Below, piece after piece: positions 1-7,293 of a stretch of DNA of 11,841 nucleotides. The stretch's first letter is position 1; each line of letters begins with the position of its first letter. Below the pieces are notes generated by a model. It worked only from the letters and a program-made list of their open reading frames with translations, was not told the origin of the DNA and ran no database searches. The DNA comes from Sulfuricurvum sp. (lineage in GTDB: Bacteria > Campylobacterota > Campylobacteria > Campylobacterales > Sulfurimonadaceae), in contig JAUXSZ010000224.1 in NCBI GenBank assembly GCA_030679635.1, positions 1 to 11,841 on the forward strand, written 5' to 3'. Made by a program: the position numbers and the translations under genes.

Positions 1-1
1 C

Positions 2-1384
2 GCCAATGCACCTCTCTCCCGATCTGGCAATGCCCCCTCAGCAACCGATGAGACTATGGTTTCAGCATCGATCTCTAAAGGAGCTTTTTTCGTAGACGGC
101 CGCCTCTCCTCATATCGGCACGGCTCGGGCGGAGGGATCAACTATGCCCTTGCTTCCGAAGGGGACCACTACAATGTCGACCAGTGGCAACTTCGTGCCG
201 GTGCTCACTATACGGCAGGAGATTTTACCGGAACACTTCAAGCAGCACTGGTTCAGGACAGCTTTACCAGCAGTTCTCTCCTCGCTCCCGCAGGACTCAT
301 TCTCCCTTCTCTCACGCCACCGACAACCATCGTCACCTATCCTGACGGTTTTTACGGTATTCACGAAGCCATTATCCGAACGTACCGGGTCAATAATATC
401 CTTTCGGGAGCCCTGTACGGCGGGGATGCCACATTTGGAGTCAGTGGATCATGGAGCAGTGTCGCATTTGAAAAAACAATCTCAACCGATCGAGACAGCG
501 GAACAGGTATGACCGATTATTCAACAACACTCCCTTTTTTCAATCCTGATGGCCATATTAATAATCTAACCGCTTACATTACCTATGAACGGCCATTATC
601 CGCTTCTTTAGTCGGCTATACCTCTTTAACCGTCGACCATCGCAACAGTATGGGGGTGCAAATAAATCCAAGGGTCGCAGCGGTCTACACCATCGATCCA
701 AAAAATCTAATCAAATTTTCGATCTCTCGTGCCAATAGAAATCCTTCATGGCAGGAGATGTTTACCCTCAATAATAAAGCCCGATGGGGAAATCCAAATC
801 TGCTTCCCGAAACGGTCATTGCATACGAAAGTCAATTCATTCACCGATTCGAAACGGAACATACCCTTTCCGTTAATCTTTTCAGTCTCTATAACGACAA
901 TCAAATCTCCTTGCAGTACAACACGCCATTAGCCCGTTATGAATATGTCAACGGGTCAAAAAGTGTCATTAAGGGAATCGAAAGTGAATGGCGTAAACGG
1001 TACCATACAACTTCTTTTTATGCCGCTTATACCCATATCTTAGCCGAAGACGGTGAAGGATTAACCCTTGCCAATGCCCCTTCTGATACCGTACGTGGAT
1101 TCATCACTCAGGAGCTAGATAAAAATTGCTACGGGTCATTTGCCGGACGATGGCAGAGTGCTACTCCTAGAGCGTCAGCTGATCCCCGCAACGATATGAA
1201 AGCCATCGGAATTGTCGATGGCTCCATCGGATACAAACTTCCGCGTCTTTACAGTGAAATCCAGTTCACCGTAAAAAATATTTTTAATGAGCGTGAGCTT
1301 TATCCTAGCCCAGCCCGAACCTATAATGAAGACTACCCCTCAACTGGCCGTGCATTCATGGCCACGATAAGAGGGACATTTTGA
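2..1384 (+). CDS. TonB-dependent outer-membrane receptor, C-terminal part (5' end outside window)
   Basis: The reading frame is open from the left window edge, so the first in-frame ATG at base 56 is internal and the gene is cut by the window; about 460 residues are visible. They show the alternating polar/aromatic strands of a beta-barrel and the family's conserved stretch: a NPR strand, then 'SRANRNPSWQE' and 'GNPNLLPET' (about bases 722-815), then the strand opening with E and Y. The protein ends in phenylalanine (RGTF), as expected of a BAM-inserted barrel. Known for the family: these receptors import siderophores, vitamin B12, metals or other ligands across the outer membrane using TonB-ExoB-ExbD energy. 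The plug domain and TonB box must lie upstream, so the ligand cannot be judged. The stop overlaps the start of the next gene, which suggests co-transcription. Confidence 0.9.
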   Translation, partial: ANAPLSRSGNAPSATDETMVSASISKGAFFVDGRLSSYRHGSGGGINYALASEGDHYNVDQWQLRAGAHYTAGDFTGTLQAALVQDSFTSSSLLAPAGLILPSLTPPTTIVTYPDGFYGIHEAIIRTYRVNNILSGALYGGDATFGVSGSWSSVAFEKTISTDRDSGTGMTDYSTTLPFFNPDGHINNLTAYITYERPLSASLVGYTSLTVDHRNSMGVQINPRVAAVYTIDPKNLIKFSISRANRNPSWQEMFTLNNKARWGNPNLLPETVIAYESQFIHRFETEHTLSVNLFSLYNDNQISLQYNTPLARYEYVNGSKSVIKGIESEWRKRYHTTSFYAAYTHILAEDGEGLTLANAPSDTVRGFITQELDKNCYGSFAGRWQSATPRASADPRNDMKAIGIVDGSIGYKLPRLYSEIQFTVKNIFNERELYPSPARTYNEDYPSTGRAFMATIRGTF

Positions 1385-1917
1385 AACGAATACTTATGAT
1401 TCTTGCCCTAAATGTTACCGGATGGTGTGCATCCTATGATCCTTTTCTTTTGGATACTCAGCTTTCTTTGCTGCCTAAAATCGCCATACTGGATAAAAAT
1501 ATCATCTTTTCTCACAACAAATCTCCATTTAAGATCCTCATTGCCTATGATCGCGGAGACGATGATATAGCCGCATCATCTGCTAAAACTTTGATGAAAA
1601 AATTTGATGGACGCATTAACGGTCATCCACTCTCCGTAACCACACTTCCATGTGATAAGCTTGATAGTTCCGCATTGTATCACTTCATCTATGTGCTCAA
1701 AGCGAGCATGTCACAGCTCAAAAAAGTGCATAACACCGCTGCCTCATCCGGTGCAATTACGGCTATTTATAACGCTGACAAATTAGTAGAGAGTGGTTTA
1801 TTGCTCTCCATTCAGATGGAACGGACACCGATTATTCTAATCAATGCTAAAGTACTGCGCGAAAATCGCTTTTCATTCCCTGACAGTCTCCTTGAAATAG
1901 TTAGAATGGTACAATGA
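1381..1917 (+). CDS. Secreted YfiR-like (DUF4154-type) protein, probable
   Basis: A 178-residue protein starting at a TTG that overlaps the TGA of the receptor gene. An AAGAGGG ribosome-binding site (1369-1375) lies five bases before the TTG and supports it over the ATG at 1396. The N-terminus (MKRILMILALNVTGWCA) is a short signal peptide with a likely cut after Ala17, so the product should be periplasmic. The layout resembles YfiR/DUF4154: a strand-rich start (FKILIAYD), then 'INGHPLSV', a 'FIYVL' strand, a 'SSGAITAIYNAD' segment, and an ending 'INAKVLRE...SFPDSLLEIVRMV' that fits the family's terminal helix. In characterised systems YfiR is a periplasmic repressor of a membrane diguanylate cyclase; many relatives sit beside TonB receptors. 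The family assignment is from pattern memory and the exact role is unknown. No cyclase partner lies immediately beside it. Confidence 0.65.
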   Translation: MKRILMILALNVTGWCASYDPFLLDTQLSLLPKIAILDKNIIFSHNKSPFKILIAYDRGDDDIAASSAKTLMKKFDGRINGHPLSVTTLPCDKLDSSALYHFIYVLKASMSQLKKVHNTAASSGAITAIYNADKLVESGLLLSIQMERTPIILINAKVLRENRFSFPDSLLEIVRMVQ

Positions 1918-1942
1918 CTCTAAGCATAATGTGAAAAGATGA

Positions 1943-2737
1943 TCAGCGTACCTCTTTTTGATTCAGCCGCGCTTGAAGGGTATTCGAGATATTCATTAGC
2001 GAAAAGGTGACGATAAAGATCATCAAACCCGGGAAGAAGCTCACCCACCACGCGATATCGATCACCTCTTTCCCGGTACTTAGAATGCTCCCCCAGCTCA
2101 TCTGCGGAGCGACTATCCCAAGACCCAAAAATGAGAGTCCGGATTCTGCCAAAATAGCTCCCCCTACTCCAAACGTAAAACTCACCAACACAATCGGAGC
2201 CAGCAATGGTGCATAATATTTAAAAATAATCTTGAGGGGATGGACATGAGCGATATGCAAAATTCGGATAAAGGGTTTCGATGCAATTGCAAAACTCTCC
2301 GAACGAATCAACCGTGCTGTCCCCATCCATCCTGTAATCGAAATAATAACAATTAACACCCACACGGATGCATTCACATAACTAACAAGAGTAAGCAGCA
2401 AAAAGAGGGTCGGAAACGTTAAAAACAAGTCTACGATGACAATAAACAGTTTATCAAATCCGCCACGCAGCAAGGCGGCACTCACTCCATACAAAAGGCC
2501 AACAAAAGTAGAGAGAAAGGCACTCGTAAAACCGATCATCAGCGATACTTGCCCCCCTTCAAGCAAACGGGCAAACAGATCACGCCCAAGCCGATCGGTA
2601 CCGAACCAATGCGCACTCGATGGAGGAAGTAAAATCGTATTTTTATCAAGATAAGAGGGATCCAATGGATAAAGGAAAGCGCCAAAAAAAGAGAGAATCA
2701 TGACGCCTAAGAGCAAGGCGACACTAAAAGGGAACAT
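1943..2737 (-). CDS. ABC transporter permease, OppC/DppC-like
   Basis: A 264-residue inner-membrane protein of the binding-protein-dependent permease family that imports oligopeptides, dipeptides or nickel. Visible signs are a first hydrophobic segment at residues 4-23 followed by the 'PLDPS' turn, the family motif 'HWFGTDRLGRDLFARLLEGGQVSLMIG' region (43-70, read here in pieces), several further membrane spans, and the 'ESGLSFLGLG' and 'WGSILSTG' motifs near residues 198-223. The N-terminal cytoplasmic tail usual before span 1 is almost absent (MFPF). The coupling (EAA) loop around residues 148-175 keeps 'FAIA' and 'KIIF' but is longer than usual and lacks the expected glycine. Its ATG shares one base with the flgK TGA (TGATG), so translation is probably coupled to flgK. 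No ATPase, partner permease or binding protein is in the window. The substrate cannot be predicted. Confidence 0.88.
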   Translation of the reverse strand: MFPFSVALLLGVMILSFFGAFLYPLDPSYLDKNTILLPPSSAHWFGTDRLGRDLFARLLEGGQVSLMIGFTSAFLSTFVGLLYGVSAALLRGGFDKLFIVIVDLFLTFPTLFLLLTLVSYVNASVWVLIVIISITGWMGTARLIRSESFAIASKPFIRILHIAHVHPLKIIFKYYAPLLAPIVLVSFTFGVGGAILAESGLSFLGLGIVAPQMSWGSILSTGKEVIDIAWWVSFFPGLMIFIVTFSLMNISNTLQARLNQKEVR

Positions 2738-4608
2738 CAGCTTTTAAGCCCTAGTAGGGTCGTCATCATCTGATCGATTGTCGTGATGACTTTCGCCGCA
2801 GCGCCATAGGAGGTTTGATATCGGATGAGATTTGCCATCTCTTCATCAATGCTGACCTTGCTAATAGAGTCCTGTTCCTGCTTAATAGCATTAAACTGTG
2901 CTGTTATGCTATCGTTGGAAGTAATAGCCGAATTGGTACGCGTCCCGACTTTAGTGACCAAGTTGTCAAATCTGCCATAAATCGTATCCGTGCTTGTTTT
3001 ATTGTAACCTTCTTTGAAATCAAGCGATGTGAACTGCAGTTGCACCATATCCAAAGCAGTTTGGTTGTCCCCATCAGAGGGTGATTTAAAAGCGCGAATA
3101 TCGGATGCATTATTTTGTAACGGAGCGCTCAGTTCGATGTTTTTAGCATTATTTCCATCAAAAAAACGGTTTAGTCCACTAACACCGGCAAAATTAGTAC
3201 CGTGATCCTCAATCGCAAAGGTAAATCCAGCAGATTCATATTGTCCTTGCATAGCAATCGAAAAGATATTGCTTGGCGTTGCAAAAGAGGGGACAATCAT
3301 ATCATCGATATCATTGAGAGCATTGTTGTCGTTGTTGTCATCTTTTAAAGCTCTCAATTGTTCCGCAATACTGTTGCGCGTTCCATCACTCAATAAATTC
3401 GTCGCATTGGCATTATCCATAACCGTACTCGAGTTTATGCTGACACTCCGACGAGCAACCTCTGTCCCATTGATATCATAAGCTATAAGATCGAATGTTC
3501 CTGCTTTAAAATTTTCATCCGTACTCAATAATGTTTGTTTATCATTAAAAGACAAGGGGTTTGACTGCATTGAACTCGTCGCCGTTTGTGCATACAGATT
3601 ATTGGTGGCTTCAATCAATCCTTTTGAAAATACATCGAGATTATTCATTGTCTCTTGAAAAAATCCATTTTCAAATGCACCATCGGCACCCATCTTACTC
3701 CCGCGCAGTTCGAGCATGGCACCTATTTTTCCTCCCGTTATCAGTTCTCCTATAGGAAAACGAAATCCATCTTGACGCTCATAATAAATGTCATTGAAAT
3801 TACCGGCATTACGACTGCTATCCATACCAATCGGATGAAAAGAGGAACCATCTATAAGATTAAAACCACCAACTTGAACGTTATAAGATCCACCTTCAAT
3901 GGCGATATTACTATCCACAGGGGTGTTACTTTGAATTTTTCCGGGAAAGACACTCGCCCCTGCTAATTTTTTAAGCGATATTTCAAGAAGACCGCGCTGA
4001 TCGCGTAAATCATTTGCATTGCTTACCCCATCACTTTCGGCAGCATTAATCGATTTATTAATCTCTGCAATTTGTTCGCCAATTCGGTTTACTTCATCGA
4101 TATTAACCTTAATTTGACTGTCTAATGAACTTTGCAATGATCCAATTTGTAAACGTGTTTGAGAAATATGTTGAGTCAATGTCTGCGTTTGTTGTGCTAA
4201 TGCCACCTTCACAGCAGCATTACTTGGATTTGATGCAAGAGATTGCCACAAATCAAAATAATTTTTCAAATCTTCTTTAATACCAACATTATCAATATCC
4301 GGAAAATAGGTCGATAGCTCTTCTAGATTTTTTTTGAGTGTATCCGAATACTCTTTACTCTGCGCAGCAGATTCATAACGGGCATTTACAAAGGAATCAA
4401 ACACACGAATGATTTCGCTAATCTGGACACCATTGCCTCTACCTCCTGGAGTGATGCTAATTGGAGTAGCTTCTGAGGTTACAACTCGTTGTCTAGAATA
4501 CCCTTCTGTTTCGGCATTAGCAATATTATGCCCCGTTGTATCGATCCCAATTTGTGCAGCATTAAGCCCACTGTACCCGATGTGTAGTGCATTAAATATA
4601 GATCCCAT
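2737..4608 (-). CDS. flgK: Flagellar hook-associated protein 1 (FlgK)
   Basis: FlgK forms the first ring of the junction between hook and filament. It is exported through the flagellar type III apparatus and has no cleaved signal peptide. The N-terminus carries the axial-protein motif 'GYSGLNAAQIGIDTTGHNIAN' region (residues 12-32) followed by 'TEGYSRQRV' and 'GNGVQISEI', and the C-terminus has the matching helix 'EEMANLIRYQTSYGAAAKV' leading into 'MMTTLLGLKS'. The terminal helices pair in a coiled coil, and the variable middle is surface exposed. At 623 residues it is longer than the roughly 550 residues of enteric FlgK and similar to Campylobacter FlgK. The ATG lies one base after the FlgN stop, and no strong ribosome-binding site is placed well before it, which suggests coupling to FlgN. 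Flagellin genes and flgL are not in the window. Confidence 0.97.
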   Translation of the reverse strand: MGSIFNALHIGYSGLNAAQIGIDTTGHNIANAETEGYSRQRVVTSEATPISITPGGRGNGVQISEIIRVFDSFVNARYESAAQSKEYSDTLKKNLEELSTYFPDIDNVGIKEDLKNYFDLWQSLASNPSNAAVKVALAQQTQTLTQHISQTRLQIGSLQSSLDSQIKVNIDEVNRIGEQIAEINKSINAAESDGVSNANDLRDQRGLLEISLKKLAGASVFPGKIQSNTPVDSNIAIEGGSYNVQVGGFNLIDGSSFHPIGMDSSRNAGNFNDIYYERQDGFRFPIGELITGGKIGAMLELRGSKMGADGAFENGFFQETMNNLDVFSKGLIEATNNLYAQTATSSMQSNPLSFNDKQTLLSTDENFKAGTFDLIAYDINGTEVARRSVSINSSTVMDNANATNLLSDGTRNSIAEQLRALKDDNNDNNALNDIDDMIVPSFATPSNIFSIAMQGQYESAGFTFAIEDHGTNFAGVSGLNRFFDGNNAKNIELSAPLQNNASDIRAFKSPSDGDNQTALDMVQLQFTSLDFKEGYNKTSTDTIYGRFDNLVTKVGTRTNSAITSNDSITAQFNAIKQEQDSISKVSIDEEMANLIRYQTSYGAAAKVITTIDQMMTTLLGLKS

Positions 4609-4609
4609 G

Positions 4610-5041
4610 TTATGCTCTCACTTCCAAAAATGAAGATTCTCTTGATGCCACACTACGATATCCGTCCATCTGTGTCGGGACAATTTTTTCTAAAAGGGTA
4701 TTAAAAAAAGCACCAACACTTAAAACCATTTTTGCGTATTGTTGATTGACCGTACGAAGGGTACTGAGACGTGATTTTAGAGTTTCTAACTGCTGATGCT
4801 GCTCTTCATCCAAAAGTTCAGACAATGGCTTGACAGGTTCTTGTGTCATTAATTTTGAAATTTCATGATCAATCATCGCTTTTTTATGTTCAAAACTTTT
4901 GATTTTTTCGTCTTTAATCGAAAGTCGGTCAAACTGTGGGTTATGCTTGGCTTCTTTGATATTTTCAATATCTTCGAGGGAGAGTTCGATCAGAGTATCT
5001 AACTCTTTGATCGCACTTTGTAATTGGAAAGACAACATCAT
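4610..5041 (-). CDS. flgN: FlgN-type flagellar export chaperone
   Basis: A 143-residue, highly charged, almost entirely helical protein with heptad-like patterns (for example 'SELLDEEQHQQLETLKSRL'), as in FlgN. FlgN-family proteins bind the C-termini of FlgK and FlgL in the cytosol and bring them to the flagellar export gate. Primary-sequence conservation is weak, so the call leans on size, helicity and position between flgM and flgK, the same order as in Campylobacter. Two adjacent ATGs (5041 and 5038) compete. The AGGAG at 5045-5049 is only three bases from the first and six from the second, so the true start may be 5038, giving 142 residues. The stop (4610-4612) is one base from the flgK start. 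Confidence 0.8.
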   Translation of the reverse strand: MMLSFQLQSAIKELDTLIELSLEDIENIKEAKHNPQFDRLSIKDEKIKSFEHKKAMIDHEISKLMTQEPVKPLSELLDEEQHQQLETLKSRLSTLRTVNQQYAKMVLSVGAFFNTLLEKIVPTQMDGYRSVASRESSFLEVRA

Positions 5042-5055
5042 AAACTCCTAAAGAT

Positions 5056-5262
5056 TCAGGTTAACTCACGCGCAATGCGCTGAGCTAACGCTTCTATATC
5101 AACTCGATACTCCCCTTTTTCGACTAAAGCTTTGAACTCATCGATCCGGCTTGTATCACCTTGCTTGGTAACGGTTTGAGAGGATTTTTCCTGCTCTTTA
5201 CTTTTTAAAGTTGTTTCTTGATAAGCTCCTCTAATGAGTGAGCCGTTAATACGTGAAATCAT
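5056..5262 (-). CDS. flgM: Anti-sigma28 factor FlgM
   Basis: A 68-residue protein whose C-terminal half 'SRIDEFKALVEKGEYRVDIE' (residues 38-57), continuing with 'ALAQRIARELT', is the FlgM signature. That part forms the helices that bind sigma28 (FliA). The N-terminal half is polar and probably disordered, which would allow export through the flagellar channel. FlgM holds sigma28 inactive until hook completion permits its secretion. At 68 residues it is shorter than enteric FlgM (about 97), as in other Campylobacterota. An AAGGA site (complement at 5269-5273) lies six bases before the ATG. It is preceded by its own sigma28 promoter at 5304-5331, so the regulator would be made under the sigma factor it inhibits. 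It is followed closely by flgN and flgK. Confidence 0.93.
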   Translation of the reverse strand: MISRINGSLIRGAYQETTLKSKEQEKSSQTVTKQGDTSRIDEFKALVEKGEYRVDIEALAQRIARELT

Positions 5263-5303
5263 GTTAAATCCTTATTTTTTTGCGTTTACGATGTGTAAAT
5301 ATA

Positions 5304-5331
5304 ATATCGGCAAAAGAACTCAGAAATTTAA
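5304..5331 (-). promoter_or_regulatory. Sigma28 (FliA) promoter of flgM-flgN-flgK
   Basis: On the minus strand the sequence reads TTAAATTT, a spacer, then GCCGATAT. TAAA (5327-5330) is separated from GCCGATAT (5304-5311) by exactly 15 bases, matching the sigma28 consensus TAAA-N15-GCCGATAA at all positions but the last. The start of transcription would be near 5297, about 35 bases before the flgM ATG. The -35 element overlaps the flgJ stop codon (5328-5330). The match is read directly; use by sigma28 is inferred from established consensus and from the downstream late flagellar genes. Confidence 0.88.
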
Positions 5332-5612
5332 TGTTTTACCCCTTTTTGAGTCAAGTGTTCAAAAAGCATTTGAGAAAATCCAAAACCCCCTGCACTGGCA
5401 TTGGAAAGCTCTTCACGATACATTGATTTAAAAATCTTATCTCCCGGATCATTCGTACTGAAAAGGTTTTTCTCGTCTTTCATCGCTTCATCCAACATCA
5501 TTTTAACAATGATAGATTCAAATTGATCTGTTTTCTCACGAAGTAGTTTATCGCTCTCCTTGGAGCCGATCGTCGGTAGTGCTTTTTGGGCATTAATATT
5601 TCCAATATCCAT
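5328..5612 (-). CDS. flgJ: Flagellar rod-binding protein, FlgJ N-terminal domain only
   Basis: A 94-residue protein matching the rod-binding domain of FlgJ: 'KTDQFESIIVKMMLDEAMK' around residues 27-45, then 'DKIFKSMYREELS' and 'GGFGFSQMLFEHL'. In enteric bacteria FlgJ is about 310 residues, with a C-terminal peptidoglycan hydrolase that opens the wall for the rod. That domain is absent here, as usual in Campylobacterota, so a separate hydrolase must do the cutting. The ATG shares one base with the flgI TAA (TAATG), and the ribosome-binding site GGAGGT lies inside the last flgI codons (complement at 5619-5624), indicating tight coupling. The stop codon overlaps the sigma28 promoter for flgM. 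Confidence 0.9.
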   Translation of the reverse strand: MDIGNINAQKALPTIGSKESDKLLREKTDQFESIIVKMMLDEAMKDEKNLFSTNDPGDKIFKSMYREELSNASAGGFGFSQMLFEHLTQKGVKH

Positions 5613-6658
5613 TAGATGACCTCCAGTTCAACCGAAATGGCACCGGCACTTTTCATCGCTTGGAGAATGGAGATCATCGCTTTTGGAGTTGCCCCTAATT
5701 TTTGGAGAGACCTGACGATATTCGCAACCGTAGTTGTCCCCTTTTGGGTATAGACTTCATTTTCGTTGAGCCCGATAACCAGAGACTTGTCCATCGCGAC
5801 ACTTCCGCTTGGTTTTGAAACACTCTCTTGTGCAAGTATTTTGACCGTAATATCCCCTTGTGTAATAACCACCGGCTTTACCTCTACATCTACGCCTGCG
5901 ATAATCGTTCCCGTACGCTCATTGATAATAATTTTTTGTTCTAATGCATAATCGATCGATAAATTCTCAACCTCAGCGATAAATTCAACCATACTTTTGT
6001 TGCTTGGACGCTTGATTAAAATCGTACGTGAATCGATTGCGCTGGCGATCACTGTGTTAAAACGGGCGTTAACCGCGTTTTGGATGGCTACCGCGTTGGC
6101 AAAATTGGAGGTCTTTAGGGAGAGCGTTGCGCTCTCTTGATGGGCAAGATCTTGTGCAATTTCACGCTCAACCAAACCGCCGCCATAGACCATTCCTGCT
6201 GTCGGATGAGAGTCAGCTCCGGCCCCTTTTTCATTTTTGCCACCAATGCTCACAGCCCCTTGAGCCAAAGCATAAATTTTTCCATCCACCCCTTTTAGAG
6301 GTGTCATCAGAAGCGTTCCCCCCTCAAGTGATTTTGCATCACCGATGGAAGATACGGTTACATCAAATGCGTCCCCCTGCCGGGCAAACGGAGCAAATTT
6401 AGCGGTTACCACAACGGCTGCAACATTCTTGGATTTAATATCAATAGGGTTCATATCAATGTTCATGGCTTTGAGCATATTGGCGATTGACTGGAGGGTA
6501 AATTTAGAGGTCGTTCCGTCGCCCGTTTTTTTCAAACCGACAACCAGGGAATAGCCGATAATTTGGTTGTCACGAACGCCCACGATATTGGCTACTTCAC
6601 TGATACGTGTTGCGTGCAATGAGCTTAATAAAAGGAAAAAAAGAGCTAGTTTTTTCAT
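5612..6658 (-). CDS. flgI: Flagellar P-ring protein FlgI
   Basis: FlgI is secreted by the Sec pathway into the periplasm, where it forms the P-ring around the rod in the peptidoglycan layer. The N-terminus has a lysine pair and a hydrophobic core (MKKLALFFLLLSSLHA) with a likely cut after Ala16. The mature protein starts 'TRISEVANIVGVRDNQIIGY', then 'LVVGLKKTGDGT', both highly conserved. Later conserved segments include 'SSIGDAKSLEGGTLLMTPL', 'AQGAVSIGG' and 'ERTGTIIAG', and the end 'AAGAISVELEVI'-like tail is typical. The length of 348 residues is normal for the family. The ATG follows AAAGGATAT, which lies within the right arm of a hairpin (6662-6685), and a sigma54 promoter lies just upstream. 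It is the first gene of the flagellar operon. Confidence 0.97.
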   Translation of the reverse strand: MKKLALFFLLLSSLHATRISEVANIVGVRDNQIIGYSLVVGLKKTGDGTTSKFTLQSIANMLKAMNIDMNPIDIKSKNVAAVVVTAKFAPFARQGDAFDVTVSSIGDAKSLEGGTLLMTPLKGVDGKIYALAQGAVSIGGKNEKGAGADSHPTAGMVYGGGLVEREIAQDLAHQESATLSLKTSNFANAVAIQNAVNARFNTVIASAIDSRTILIKRPSNKSMVEFIAEVENLSIDYALEQKIIINERTGTIIAGVDVEVKPVVITQGDITVKILAQESVSKPSGSVAMDKSLVIGLNENEVYTQKGTTTVANIVRSLQKLGATPKAMISILQAMKSAGAISVELEVI

Positions 6659-6661
6659 CGA

Positions 6662-6685
6662 TATCCTTTGTTATATCAAAGGATA
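6662..6685 (-). promoter_or_regulatory. Perfect inverted repeat covering the flgI ribosome-binding site
   Basis: A 9-bp perfect inverted repeat (TATCCTTTG at 6662-6670, CAAAGGATA at 6677-6685 on the plus strand) with a 6-base loop. In minus-strand RNA the second arm holds the AAAGGAT ribosome-binding site of flgI, three bases from the start codon. The predicted sigma54 start point (about 6676) falls in the loop, so RNA from that promoter would lack the first arm and could not fold. RNA reading through from rsmD would contain both arms. The repeat is seen directly; its regulatory effect is inferred. Confidence 0.6.
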
Positions 6686-6702
6686 AAGCAAAGATTATTC
6701 CA
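6686..6702 (-). promoter_or_regulatory. Sigma54 (RpoN) promoter of flgI
   Basis: Minus-strand sequence TGGAATAATCTTTGCTT has the invariant GG (6700-6701) and GC (6688-6689) of sigma54 promoters separated by exactly 10 bases, with the TTGCTT -12 box favoured in Campylobacter and Helicobacter. The start of transcription would be near 6676, giving a leader of about 18 bases. It occupies the 47-base gap between rsmD and flgI, directly after the rsmD stop. Activation by the flagellar FlgS-FlgR pair is expected from related bacteria, but those genes are not in the window. Confidence 0.85.
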
Positions 6703-6705
6703 TGT

Positions 6706-7293
6706 TTAGGCGTAGTAGGTAAGCGAGGTTTTACCAAAGCGCTTGGATTTTATGAGATTAAATTCGCCGATGGATTCGGGAAGCTCCAACGTACTCATGT
6801 GCTCAATCGTAATCAGTTTAACGGCAGAAAGGGGCAAAGATGCGATGAGCATCAGTGTTTTGTCGTAAATCTCTTCCATCCCCTCACGAAAGGAAAACGG
6901 AGGATCAACATAGATAAAAGCACTTCCGCCGAGAAGTTCAAGACGTTTTTTGACCTGCACTATAGTCGTAAAGCTGTTTCCCTCATAAACCTCACACGCA
7001 CTCGGATCGGTTTGGGCAATATTGCTCCGAAGCGCTTTGAGGGCATCGGTATCTTTTTCCATAAAAAGAACCCGTTTAGCACCGCGACTAAGTGCTTCCA
7101 ATCCGATGGAGCCGCTGCCTGAGAAGACTTCGACAAAAATAGAATCGAGGACATCAAATTGAAGTGTATTGAAAAAGGATTCGAGGACAATCGCTTTAGA
7201 GCTTCGTGTAGTCTCTTTTGAGGGAAGTTTTAATGTTTTCCCCTTATATTTTCCGGCAATGATCCGCTTCGTTAATACCGTATTATTTTTCAT
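6706..7293 (-). CDS. rsmD: 16S rRNA (guanine-966-N2)-methyltransferase RsmD
   Basis: A 195-residue Rossmann-fold methyltransferase that moves a methyl group from S-adenosylmethionine to G966 of 16S rRNA in the small ribosomal subunit. The N-terminus 'RIIAGKYKGKTLKLP' is characteristic of RsmD. The cofactor-binding motif is 'EVFSGSGSIGLEALSRGA' (residues 55-72), and the catalytic motif IV is DPPF (130-133). Length is typical. The helix after the N-terminus reads 'TTRSSKAIVLESFFN' where many bacteria have TRPTSDRVRE, a divergent version. The ATG lies inside the 3' end of the upstream gene (11-base overlap), so the two are co-translated. Transcription continues toward flgI with only 47 bases between. 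Confidence 0.93.
   Translation of the reverse strand: MKNNTVLTKRIIAGKYKGKTLKLPSKETTRSSKAIVLESFFNTLQFDVLDSIFVEVFSGSGSIGLEALSRGAKRVLFMEKDTDALKALRSNIAQTDPSACEVYEGNSFTTIVQVKKRLELLGGSAFIYVDPPFSFREGMEEIYDKTLMLIASLPLSAVKLITIEHMSTLELPESIGEFNLIKSKRFGKTSLTYYA

Noticed and set aside
1918..1942. Terminator between the convergent genes at 1917 and 1943
   Set aside because: The 25 bases contain no convincing stem or T run.
2815..3966. Several plus-strand open frames of 60-100 codons across flgK
   Set aside because: They lie opposite a clearly conserved gene, lack ribosome-binding sites and have unnatural composition; they are antisense shadows.
5328..5612. Truncated flgJ as a degraded gene
   Set aside because: A rod-binding domain without the hydrolase domain is the normal form in Campylobacterota, and the gene is tightly coupled to its neighbours.
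6607..7122. A 171-codon plus-strand frame across the rsmD/flgI junction
   Set aside because: It runs opposite the conserved RsmD motifs and the flgI start and has no recognisable protein features.
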